This document shows positions 21,938 to 28,812 of a DNA stretch of 64,000 nt, one piece after another. Made by a program: the position numbers and the translations under genes. The stretch lies in assembly GCF_004028635.1 (NCBI RefSeq), contig NZ_RQJW01000022.1:1-64000 (forward strand), in the 5' to 3' direction. The stretch is from Streptomyces cyaneus. GTDB taxonomy: Bacteria; Actinomycetota; Actinomycetes; Streptomycetales; Streptomycetaceae. Numbering within the stretch: position 1 is the stretch's first letter; every line of letters starts with the position of its first letter. The notes under the pieces were generated by a model that saw only the letters and a program-made list of their open reading frames with translations, did no database searches and was not told the origin of the DNA.

Positions 21938-23780
21938 AGCTCACCTCACTGCTCTGCTGTTCCATGCTGTCCGCTCCGTTCGGTTCGTGACCTGCGCTGT
22001 TCTCCCCCGTGCGGGACGGGCGCAGGGCGATCCAGCCCTCACTGGTGGGGTTGTGCTGCCGCTCGCGCCGATGGGTGGCGATCAGGTCGGCGATCAGGGG
22101 ATCCCGCTGCCAGGACTGGACCTGGGCGATGACGCGGTCGTCGTCGTACCGGTCGCCGTGGGCGTCGATGACCGCGGTGACCAGTTGCCCGGCCAGTTGG
22201 GCCAGGAGCCTGGCGTTGTCCGAGAAGCGCTCGGGGAAGCTGTTGCCGGGCAGGTCGTCGGCCATGCCGGCGTGCAGCTTCACCATGAAGTTCAGCGGGG
22301 AGTACAGGTCGACGAACCCGGCCTCGAGGGGGGAGTCGTCGATGGCCGCCCACTCGCGGAAGAACGCCTGGACCCGGTTGCTGATGTCGGTGAGGCGTTC
22401 CAGGTCGGCGGCCACGGAGGGACTGCCGGCCACGGTGCGGAACTTGTCCTGGAAGAAGAGCAGGCCGAAGACCCCCCAGTAGAAGGCGGTGTCCCAGATG
22501 ACCTTGGAGGACATCACGCGGGCGTTGCCCATCAGCGCGTACTGGTTCTCGTAGACGGCGAGCCACATGTCGGTGACACGCCTGAAGAGCGCGTCGTGCA
22601 CGGACGCCAGGGCCGATACGTCCTCGCCGTCCAGGGACCTGGTGACGAGGTCGGCCACCAGTGCGTTGCTGATGGCGATCAGATCCAGGCCCGGGGAGTA
22701 GAGCGGGTCGAGGAAGATCCCGGACTCGCCGGTGAGGCACCAGCGTGCGCTGCCGTCGTAGACCTGGTCGCAGCTGTAGGAGTAGTCCTTCATCACCCGG
22801 AAGTCCTGGATCTTGTCGCGGTGTTCCTCGACGGCCCGGGCGCACTGCGGTTCGTGCTCGGCGAGCCAGTCCAGGGCCCGTTCCAGGGTGTTGAAGTCCT
22901 CGAACCGGTGCGCGTCGGCGTCCGCGACGATGCCGATGCTGATGGATCCGGAGGCGAGCCGGATGAGCCAGACCCAGTAGCCCGGTCCCATCAGGTGGTT
23001 GGTGGACAGTTCCCGCCGGCCCTCGCGGATCCGGGCGTGCCATGCCTCGTCGTCGCTCCAGGTTCCGAGGTCGATGGGGTGCCCGACCCTGAACCAGGCG
23101 GCGTTGGCCTTGTGGCCCACGTCCTTGCGGAGTCCGAACCGGCGCGGCAGGAGCCGGCCGCGTCCGGTGGCGTCGATCACCCAGCGGGCCCGGACGCTGT
23201 GTTGCTCGCTGTCCGTGAGCAACTGGACCTCGTGGTGGGACCCGTCGGGTGAGAACGCGACGTCGACGACCTTGCTGCCCGGGAGGAACTCGACGCCCTC
23301 CCGGGAACAGGCCGCGCCGAGTTCGTTCTCCAGGCGTCCGCGGTCGAGTTGATAGGTGGCCAGCGGAGGGAAGACCGAACTGCCGAGTTCCACGCGCTCG
23401 GCGATGTCGGCGTTGTCCTCGCTGCTGAAGAACATGCGCAGACCGAACTTGCGGATCTGCTGTGTCTGAAGGTGTTCGCCGAGTCCGAGGATGTCCCGCA
23501 GGTAGTGGGCGGCGATCTCCACGGTCGATTCGCCGACCTTGTGTGTGGCCTCGGGCACGGGGTGCCGCTGCCTCTCGGCGACCAGCACCCGGATGCCCGG
23601 CCGCTCCCGGCGAAGGTGGAGCGCCAGGGTGAGGCCGGCGGCCCCGCCTCCCAGAATCACGGCGTCGTAGTGGTCGGGCCTGGTGGTGCCACCGGCGACA
23701 CGCGTCCGGAGCTTCTGAGCGAGCAGGGCCCGCTTCTCCGCAGACAGGTCGGATATGCGATGTCGTGCTGGTTGGGTCAT
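21930..23780 (-). CDS. Flavin-dependent halogenase-like oxidoreductase 3 (first gene of the PKS operon)
   Basis: A 616-residue paralogue with YDAVILGGGAAGLTLALHL (about residues 39-57), HKVGESTVEI, YWVWLIRL (Arg instead of Pro) and LTGESGIFLDPLYSPGLDL. It differs from the other two by an N-terminal extension with ISDLSAEKRALLAQKLR (about residues 9-25), the kind of short helix found at the front of PKS, NRPS and partner proteins; the thioesterase has a similar one. The ATG at 23780 follows GGGGGATGC. It is the first gene of the twelve-gene operon, 15-20 bases after the predicted transcription start of a promoter with SARP-type repeats at 23802-23833. Confidence 0.82.
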   Translation of the reverse strand: MTQPARHRISDLSAEKRALLAQKLRTRVAGGTTRPDHYDAVILGGGAAGLTLALHLRRERPGIRVLVAERQRHPVPEATHKVGESTVEIAAHYLRDILGLGEHLQTQQIRKFGLRMFFSSEDNADIAERVELGSSVFPPLATYQLDRGRLENELGAACSREGVEFLPGSKVVDVAFSPDGSHHEVQLLTDSEQHSVRARWVIDATGRGRLLPRRFGLRKDVGHKANAAWFRVGHPIDLGTWSDDEAWHARIREGRRELSTNHLMGPGYWVWLIRLASGSISIGIVADADAHRFEDFNTLERALDWLAEHEPQCARAVEEHRDKIQDFRVMKDYSYSCDQVYDGSARWCLTGESGIFLDPLYSPGLDLIAISNALVADLVTRSLDGEDVSALASVHDALFRRVTDMWLAVYENQYALMGNARVMSSKVIWDTAFYWGVFGLLFFQDKFRTVAGSPSVAADLERLTDISNRVQAFFREWAAIDDSPLEAGFVDLYSPLNFMVKLHAGMADDLPGNSFPERFSDNARLLAQLAGQLVTAVIDAHGDRYDDDRVIAQVQSWQRDPLIADLIATHRRERQHNPTSEGWIALRPSRTGENSAGHEPNGADSMEQQSSEVSYA

Positions 23781-23801
23781 GCATCCCCCTTCATCCCAAA
23801 T

Positions 23802-23833
23802 GACTATCGGTGGCGGGATTACGGAGGACTTAC
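23802..23833 (-). promoter_or_regulatory. SARP-type operator and promoter of the PKS operon
   Basis: Read leftward: GTAAGTC (23833-23827), four bases, GTAATCC (23822-23816), then exactly eight bases and ATAGTC as a -10 (23807-23802). SARP activators such as ActII-ORF4 bind two or more heptamer direct repeats 11 bp apart, with the last one 8 bp before the -10. The same layout occurs at 27601-27632 and 27904-27935. The leader to the first ATG would be about 15 bases. Confidence 0.75.
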
Positions 23834-23998
23834 TTCATGTGCAAGCTGAGGGCATCGATTCCCTTCGCCCATGGGCGATTCGGCGGCCCCGGACGGCGGG
23901 GGGCGTGTCCCCGGCGGGCCTGACCCGGTTGAGCAGGGGGCAGCGGTCGGCTCTCGATCGAGCGCCGCGCGTTCACCTCGACACAACAGGAAGCTGCC

Positions 23999-24376
23999 AT
24001 GATCGACGCACCCAGCCCAGCCCTGGAGACCGCTCTCGCCTACCACCGGGCCTGGACCGGTCACGACTTCGACCGGGCCATGACCTACATCGACGACGAC
24101 ATCGTGTGCGAGGCACCGGCCGGACGCCTCCAGGGCGCCGATGCGTTCAGGGGGTTCATGGAGCCCTTCACGCACATTCTCACCGACTCCAGCCTGCTGG
24201 CCGCTTTCGGTGACGAGACGACGGCGCTGCTGATGTACGACACCAGGACGCTGCCGGTCGAGAGTGCTCCCGGGGCAGAGTGCCTGACGGTTCAGGACGG
24301 CACCATCACGCATATGCGGATCATCTTCAACCAGGCACCGTTCATCGCCGCGGAGGCCCGGGCGGCCGGATCGTGA
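23999..24376 (+). CDS. NTF2-like (SnoaL/limonene-epoxide-hydrolase fold) protein
   Basis: A 125-residue single-domain protein with the alpha-plus-beta cone layout of NTF2-like proteins: LETALAYHRAWTGHDFDRAM, YIDDDIVCEAP, a FRGFMEPFTHIL helix and a strand-rich second half (LLMYDTRTLP, LTVQDGTITHMRIIFNQAPF). The family includes polyketide cyclases, small hydrolases and binding proteins, but many members are non-enzymatic. It is transcribed away from the PKS operon from the shared 23781-23998 region, with GGAAG eight bases before the ATG. A role as cyclase or isomerase in the pathway is plausible but unproven. Confidence 0.75.
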   Translation: MIDAPSPALETALAYHRAWTGHDFDRAMTYIDDDIVCEAPAGRLQGADAFRGFMEPFTHILTDSSLLAAFGDETTALLMYDTRTLPVESAPGAECLTVQDGTITHMRIIFNQAPFIAAEARAAGS

Positions 24377-24428
24377 CCGCGGCGTCGTGAGCGCGGGGTC
24401 GTGACCGCTGGGCCGTGAGCGCAGGGTC
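24373..24428. repeat. Imperfect 28-bp tandem duplication after the NTF2-like gene
   Basis: Two adjacent 28-base copies beginning gtgaccgc, at 24373-24400 and 24401-24428, differ at a handful of positions. The first contains the stop codon of the NTF2-like gene. The rest of the gap to 24534 shows no gene. Confidence 0.7.
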
Positions 24429-24534
24429 GTGGCGTCGGGCCGGGCGCCGCGCCCCGAAGCGCACGGACGTCATCGCGCCGTGGATCGGTCGGGGCAGGCG
24501 CCCGCCAGGGCCCTTGCCGCCCGCGCCGGAGCGG

Positions 24535-24582
24535 TACTCAGATCACTGCGGTGACGTCTACTCAGATCACCGCGGTGACGTC
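24535..24582. repeat. Tandem 24-bp duplication spanning the SARP stop codon
   Basis: Two 24-base units starting tactcagatcac at 24535 and 24559 differ by one base. The right copy encodes the last codons (DVTAVI) and stop of the SARP gene at 24562; the left copy repeats the same six codons plus stop just beyond it. This looks like a recent slippage duplication. Confidence 0.85.
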
Positions 24583-25479
24583 CCGCCGCGCCGGGGCGGG
24601 GGCCGGCCTCCCTGGAACGCGGCCGAGCTGCGGCGTATGCATGATCCGCTCCCGCAGCGCCAGCAGGTGGCTGCCCGGAGCGGCGCCGAGGTCGCGCTCG
24701 ACGGACCGCAGGAACAGTGACAGCTGGTCCAGCGCATACGCGGCCCGGCCGAGCTTGAGGTGGGCCTCGACGATGGTGGTGACGGCCAGTTCGTTGTACG
24801 GGTCCAGCCGCAGCTTTTCGTAGGCGTACTCCAGCGCCTCGTCCAGCTCGCCTCGTTCACTGTGGATCTGGATCAGACGGAGCAACGCCTGTGCGGAGAG
24901 TCCCTCGTACTGCCTGCGGTAGGGGGCCAGCCACTGCTGCTGGGCCTCCTCACCCTCGAGGAACCGGCGGACGGTGTAGGCGGCGACCCTGCTGTAGTAG
25001 AAGCAGGCACGGCGTGTGTCCCCACGGGCGTCGCAGCCGCGCGCCTGCTCGAAGAGCCGCTCCACCTCGTGCACGTCGCTCCACCACCCTTCGTCGGCTT
25101 CGAAGCGGTAGAAGTTGGTGCCGCTGCGATGGATGAAGGACGACTCCTGACCCGGCCGCAGATCCGGCTCGAGCATCCGCCGCAGGCAGTGCATGCCGAC
25201 ATGGAAGCCGCTGGCCGCCTTGTCCGGGGCGGTGTCCTGCCAGCCGAGGTCGATGAGCTGGTCCATGGACACCGGCTTGCCGGGGTTCAGCAGGAACCAC
25301 TTGAGCAACAACAGCGCCTTCTCCCGGCGTTGCCGACGCCGGCCGAGCACTTCTTCCCCCTTGAAGACCCGAAAGGGCCCGAACAGGTAGGCCCGGTAGG
25401 TGGCTTGGTGCTCCCGATCCCGTGGATGGCTCCACTCGGGCTCCGGAAGCAGGGCTGGTCCCGATGTCATACCTCGCAC
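24562..25479 (-). CDS. SARP-family transcriptional activator 1
   Basis: A 305-residue protein of the small SARP type. Residues about 25-115 form an OmpR-like winged helix (YRAYLFGPFRVFKGEE, KALLLLKWFLLNPGKPVS, GFHVGMHCLRRMLEPDL). Residues about 120-290 form the bacterial transcriptional activation domain of TPR-like helices (ALLRLIQIHSERGELDEALE, LFLRSVERDLGAAPGSHLL). There is no ATPase domain. SARPs switch on antibiotic clusters by binding 11-bp-spaced repeats. The GTG at 25479 is chosen for the GGGGAGG about six bases upstream; an ATG at 25470 is possible. It sits between the PKS operon and the tailoring operon and is divergent from a TetR gene. Confidence 0.9.
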   Translation of the reverse strand: MRGMTSGPALLPEPEWSHPRDREHQATYRAYLFGPFRVFKGEEVLGRRRQRREKALLLLKWFLLNPGKPVSMDQLIDLGWQDTAPDKAASGFHVGMHCLRRMLEPDLRPGQESSFIHRSGTNFYRFEADEGWWSDVHEVERLFEQARGCDARGDTRRACFYYSRVAAYTVRRFLEGEEAQQQWLAPYRRQYEGLSAQALLRLIQIHSERGELDEALEYAYEKLRLDPYNELAVTTIVEAHLKLGRAAYALDQLSLFLRSVERDLGAAPGSHLLALRERIMHTPQLGRVPGRPAPAPARRDVTAVI

Positions 25480-25536
25480 GTTCGCCCTCCCCGTTTTGTT
25501 GCGTAGCGATCGTGTATGGGTATTGGGTCAGTTACT

Positions 25537-25579
25537 AGCGTTAACGGTGAACGGTGTTCACGAGCGTTGTCAAGCGTTA
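25537..25579. promoter_or_regulatory. Palindrome and AGCGTT repeats between SARP1 and tetR
   Basis: GTGAAC-GGT-GTTCAC (25547-25561) is a perfect inverted repeat of the size TetR proteins bind. AGCGTT occurs three times around it (25537, 25563, 25573). It lies in the 170-bp region that must hold both divergent promoters, so control of SARP1 by the TetR protein is a reasonable inference. Confidence 0.55.
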
Positions 25580-25649
25580 CCGTGGATCCGGCAGCTGGGC
25601 ATACCTGCCTTTCTGCGCGCCTTGACGGTGAAGAACTTGGAGGTGCCGG

Positions 25650-26495
25650 ATGAGTCAGGTCGATCCCGGGCGCGTGGAGCCGACGCGCCCGGCGTTGAGC
25701 CGCAGGGAGCGTCTGCGACAGTCCACCCTCGATGAGATCGTCCAGGCCGGCCGGTCGCTGCTGCGTGAGGGCCGCGAGGTGACGCTGCGTGCCGTGGCGT
25801 CCGAGATGGGCTTCACCGCGCCCGCGCTGTACCGGTACGTCGGCAACGTCGCCGCGCTCAACCAGCTCCTGTCGAACCACATCTTCGCCGAGATCGTCCG
25901 CGAGATGTCCACGACGGCCCAGCCCTACGGCGACGACGACCCCGCGGCGCAGATGGTCGCGGCCGCCACCGCCTTCCGCTGCTGGGCGCTGGAGCACATC
26001 GACGAGTTCCAGCTGGTGTTCCACACGAACTCCCTCTCGGGGGAGCACGTCACCCGGTCCGAAGCCGGCAAGCCGCTGCATCCGCTCGCGCCGTCCACCG
26101 CGACGGGCGCCGCCGACGGGGTGCAGAAGTTCGCCGAGTTCTTCGGGGGGATCTTCGTCAGACTGTCGCAGCAGCGCCCGTTTCCCGTACCCGCCCGCGA
26201 GGAGCTCGACGACGCGTTCGCGGCCGTCCACTCCCCCGGCGGGGACGGCAGACCCGACCTCGTCGGACTCCTCGGCAAGGACGGGCTGGGCCTGATCTGG
26301 CTGTTCGAACTGTCCTGGGCACAGCTGTACGGCATCGTGACGCTGGAGGTGTTCGGCCACATCCGTCCTCAGCTGATCAAGTCGGGGGCCCTGTTCACCG
26401 CCGTGATGCGGGAGATCGGCAGCCGCGCCGGGATGGCCGACGACTGGGACCGTCTGGCGGCGGTCAGCCAGGAGGTGGTAGCCCGCAGGGCGTAG
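25650..26495 (+). CDS. TetR-family transcriptional regulator
   Basis: A 281-residue regulator. The N-terminal helix-turn-helix is clear: REGREVTLRAVASEMGFTAPALYRYVGNVAALNQLL at about residues 38-75, matching the TetR pattern with LYRYV as the recognition-helix end. The ligand-binding part is long and includes a WALEHIDEFQLVFHTN helix. A GGAGG lies eight bases before the ATG. It is divergent from SARP1 across a palindrome, a typical arrangement for pathway repressors that sense an intermediate or a signalling ligand. The ligand is unknown. Confidence 0.88.
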   Translation: MSQVDPGRVEPTRPALSRRERLRQSTLDEIVQAGRSLLREGREVTLRAVASEMGFTAPALYRYVGNVAALNQLLSNHIFAEIVREMSTTAQPYGDDDPAAQMVAAATAFRCWALEHIDEFQLVFHTNSLSGEHVTRSEAGKPLHPLAPSTATGAADGVQKFAEFFGGIFVRLSQQRPFPVPAREELDDAFAAVHSPGGDGRPDLVGLLGKDGLGLIWLFELSWAQLYGIVTLEVFGHIRPQLIKSGALFTAVMREIGSRAGMADDWDRLAAVSQEVVARRA

Positions 26496-26557
26496 CGGTG
26501 GAAGGTGACGGCAGGTCAGGGGCCGCCGCAGCTGGGCGCGATGCCCCGGCCTCGGCG

Positions 26558-27385
26558 TCATCGCGCCCGCCTCACCCGCTCCCACAATGCCCGCAGTTCA
26601 GGGCTGGGCGGCACCCCGAGATCCTCCTGCAGGAGGCCGACGAACTGCTCGAGCTGCGCAACGGCCCCCGTCAGACTGCCTTGCTGGAGATGGATCTCCA
26701 CGACGGCTGTGGCCGCCTCCTCCGCGTAGGGGTCACGGTCCAGAATCCTCATCGCGCAGGTCAGCGCCTCATAGAGATGACCGGCCCGGCGGTGCAGACG
26801 TAACAGCTGAAGCAGGGCTTCCTCGTGGCCGCGCTCATGGGCCGCCCGGAAGGGGGCGAAGGCGTCGTGGTACACCTCCTCCGGCAGGAAGCCCTGGTCG
26901 TAGTAGGCCAGTAAGCGTTCGTACGACGCTATCGCCGCAGGTGTGTTGCCCGCCCTTCGTGCGGCACACGCGGACTTCGACAGCAGCACGACGTCCTCGG
27001 CATCCGTCCACCAGCAGCCGGACGGGTCGAACCAGTAGTGCCCGTTCGGGTCCGAGCGGATGAATCTCGACGGCTGCCTGGTGGCGAGCTCGGGCTCCAG
27101 GATCCGACGCAGGGAGTGCTGTGTCACATGGAGCCGGTTCGCCCGGTTCCCCGGACTGCCGGGCCAGAGCACGTCCGAGAGCTCACTGTCGCGGAACTCC
27201 TGTCCGGGGTTGAGCAGAAACCACTTGAGCAGCGTGCGCGCGCTCGCCCGCCCTCTGCGCGGGTCCCCCAACGGGGCGCCCGCACGATGCACCCGGAACG
27301 GGCCGAAGAGCCACGCCTCATACTCCCCGCGCGCACCGGCCGACCGGCCGGCTTCGTCCGGCGATCCCCCTGGTGATCCGTCCAT
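26558..27385 (-). CDS. SARP-family transcriptional activator 2 (two TTA codons)
   Basis: A 275-residue small SARP: winged-helix segment YEAWLFGPFRVHRAG, TLLKWFLLNPGQEFRD, RLHVTQHSLRRILEPEL at about residues 20-105, then the activation domain (ASYERLLAYYDQGFL, LHRRAGHLYEALTCAMRIL, AQLEQFVGLLQEDLGVPP). The ATG at 27385 follows GGGGGGCGGA; a longer start at 27478 adds an unconvincing leader. Two leucines are encoded by TTA (codons about 158 and 195, at 26914-26912 and 26803-26801). In Streptomyces this makes a regulator dependent on the developmental tRNA encoded by bldA. It is convergent with the TetR gene. Confidence 0.9.
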   Translation of the reverse strand: MDGSPGGSPDEAGRSAGARGEYEAWLFGPFRVHRAGAPLGDPRRGRASARTLLKWFLLNPGQEFRDSELSDVLWPGSPGNRANRLHVTQHSLRRILEPELATRQPSRFIRSDPNGHYWFDPSGCWWTDAEDVVLLSKSACAARRAGNTPAAIASYERLLAYYDQGFLPEEVYHDAFAPFRAAHERGHEEALLQLLRLHRRAGHLYEALTCAMRILDRDPYAEEAATAVVEIHLQQGSLTGAVAQLEQFVGLLQEDLGVPPSPELRALWERVRRAR

Positions 27386-27600
27386 TCCGCCCCCCGTACT
27401 CCCTGAACAGCACCACGGTCGACCCGTCGTTCCCCGGGCGGAACCATCCGAAACACCCGGTATGCAAGTGTTGGTCACCTAAGTACCCACATCCCGGCGG
27501 ATCCCGGCCTGCCGCGCGGACCGCCCTCCGGCTTGACCAGGCATGCTGCCAGCAGCAAGCGAAAGCTATAGGGCCTCGATTCAGCCACCTTGCTCCCGGT

Positions 27601-27632
27601 GTAAGTCGTCTGTAACCGCGCCGCCGGAAAGT
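27601..27632 (+). promoter_or_regulatory. SARP-type operator upstream of the small ORF
   Basis: GTAAGTC (27601-27607), four bases, GTAACCG (27612-27618), eight bases, then GAAAGT as a weak -10 (27627-27632). Geometry is identical to the PKS promoter. The predicted start of transcription near 27640 would give a 20-base leader to the ATG at 27660. The region 27386-27600, upstream of SARP2, has no gene. Confidence 0.65.
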
Positions 27633-27659
27633 CCCCTTCTGCTGGATCGAGGGGGACTC

Positions 27660-27932
27660 ATGACCCGACCACCAGGGCAACGGACGTCCAGCATGTCCAC
27701 CGCGACGCGGGAGTTGCTCGTGCTGGGGCTGCGCAGGCGGCTCGGCCTCAGCCGGGTCGCGCCCGATCACGAAGACGTTCCGAACCCCGGCGCCGGTTCA
27801 GGGGCGTCGACGGTGGACATCGCCGCCCGCTATCTGTACGGCATCCTCCGGCTCGATGACCTGACCCCGCCTCACGAGGGCGGCGGCACCACTTTCCCGA
27901 CCCGTAAGCGGTCGGTAAGTCGCCGGGACTAG
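27660..27932 (+). CDS. Small hypothetical protein (90 aa)
   Basis: Not recognised. Support for it being real is a strong ribosome site (GAGGGGGACTC directly before the ATG) and a SARP-type promoter just upstream. The sequence starts MTRPPGQRTSSMSTATREL, has a basic LGLRRRLGL segment and an IAARYLYGILRLDD helix, and ends RKRSVSRRD. Its stop codon overlaps the -10 of the next promoter and its last codons overlap the next SARP box, so it may instead be untranslated leader or a short regulatory peptide. Confidence 0.4.
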   Translation: MTRPPGQRTSSMSTATRELLVLGLRRRLGLSRVAPDHEDVPNPGAGSGASTVDIAARYLYGILRLDDLTPPHEGGGTTFPTRKRSVSRRD

Positions 27933-27935
27933 CTT
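27904..27935 (+). promoter_or_regulatory. SARP-type operator and promoter of the tailoring operon
   Basis: GTAAGCG (27904-27910), four bases, GTAAGTC (27915-27921), eight bases, then TAGCTT as -10 (27930-27935). Transcription would start near 27942, giving a leader of about 70 bases before the VOC gene at 28014. It is the third element in this window with the same spacing. Confidence 0.75.
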
Positions 27936-28013
27936 CACCGAGCAGCCGCAGAGGCTGCCTCCCGCACATCCCCTGTCCGACGCACATCCCCTGCCCGAGA
28001 AAGGGACCGCACA

Positions 28014-28442
28014 GTGCTCTCGCACCTGGACGCGGTGACCATCATCGCAAACGACGTGGAACGGACCAAGGCCTTCTACACCGACCTGCTCGGCTTCCGC
28101 GTCGTCCCGCAATTCACCGCCCCCGAGGGCGACTTCGTATGGCTGCGCTCGGAGAAGCGCTCCACCAGCATCATCATCCAGGACGTGGCGACCAGGGCCG
28201 GCAAGCCCACCCAGGCGGACATCCCGGAGGCCAGCGGAGGACTCATGCTCGGCTTCGCCGTGGACGACGCCGAGGTGGCCCACAAGACGGCAGCGGAGGG
28301 TGGCTACGAGATCCGGACCCCGGTCGTCGACATGGTGTCGGGCCGCACGTTCGGTGTGAAGGACCCGGAGGGCAACTACCTCCAGCTGTTCGATGTGTAT
28401 CCGCAGGTCAAAGAGATCCAGAGCCAACTCGGCCTGGACTGA
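28014..28442 (+). CDS. VOC/glyoxalase-superfamily protein
   Basis: A 142-residue protein made of two beta-alpha-beta-beta-beta repeats: VTIIANDVERTKAFYTDLLGFRVV in the first half and FAVDDAEVAHKTAAEGGYEI with FGVKDPEGNYLQLFDVY in the second. This is the vicinal oxygen chelate fold used by glyoxalases, dioxygenases, epimerases and bleomycin/thiocoraline-type binding proteins. Metal-ligand positions (His near the N-terminus, Glu in DPEGN-x-L-QL-x-D) are only partly conserved, so a binding or immunity role is as likely as catalysis. The GTG start follows AGAAAGGG. It is the first gene of the SARP-boxed tailoring operon. Confidence 0.85.
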   Translation: MLSHLDAVTIIANDVERTKAFYTDLLGFRVVPQFTAPEGDFVWLRSEKRSTSIIIQDVATRAGKPTQADIPEASGGLMLGFAVDDAEVAHKTAAEGGYEIRTPVVDMVSGRTFGVKDPEGNYLQLFDVYPQVKEIQSQLGLD

Positions 28443-28459
28443 CCACAAGGAGCCGACCG

Positions 28460-28789
28460 ATGTCCATGACCGTCGGAGAGCTGTTCGAACACCTGTCGAC
28501 ACGCTTCAACACGGAGGCCGCCGCAGGCCTGAACCGGACCCTGCAATGGAAGATCACCGATGTGGACCCGGGCATCTGGGCCTTCGAGATCAAGGACGGG
28601 CAGGGCCGTCTCATCCCGGGTGGGGTCGACGAGCCCGACACGACCTTCGTGACCAGCAGCGAGACATGGGTCGCGATCGCCGAGGGCCGCCAGGACGCGA
28701 TGCGTGCCTTCATGACCGGAAAGCTCAAGGTCAAGGGCGACATGATGCTCGCGATGAAGGTCCCCAAGCTCTTCGAAACCGGCGTCTGA
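28460..28789 (+). CDS. SCP2 sterol-carrier-like lipid-binding protein
   Basis: A 109-residue single SCP2 domain. It starts MSMTVGELFEHLSTRFN, followed by LNRTLQWKITDVDPGIWAFEIKDG strands and the conserved helix-loop AFMTGKLKVKGDMMLAMKVPKLF, which in the family closes a hydrophobic tunnel for fatty or sterol ligands. AAGGAGCC lies before the ATG. It follows the VOC gene by 17 bases. In a polyketide pathway it could hold a hydrophobic polyene intermediate; this is inference from fold and position. Confidence 0.85.
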   Translation: MSMTVGELFEHLSTRFNTEAAAGLNRTLQWKITDVDPGIWAFEIKDGQGRLIPGGVDEPDTTFVTSSETWVAIAEGRQDAMRAFMTGKLKVKGDMMLAMKVPKLFETGV

Positions 28790-28812
28790 CACCTGACCGA
28801 GGAGTTGACGAC

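Noticed and set aside
5176..23780. A classical enediyne cluster
   Set aside because: The PKS order is KS-AT-DH-KR-ACP, not KS-AT-ACP-KR-DH with a terminal phosphopantetheinyl transferase, and no UnbV, UnbU or enediyne thioesterase gene is present.
25537..25579. A fourth SARP operator
   Set aside because: AGCGTT copies are spaced 26 and 10 bp, and no -10 lies 8 bp after them; the geometry of the three good boxes is not met.
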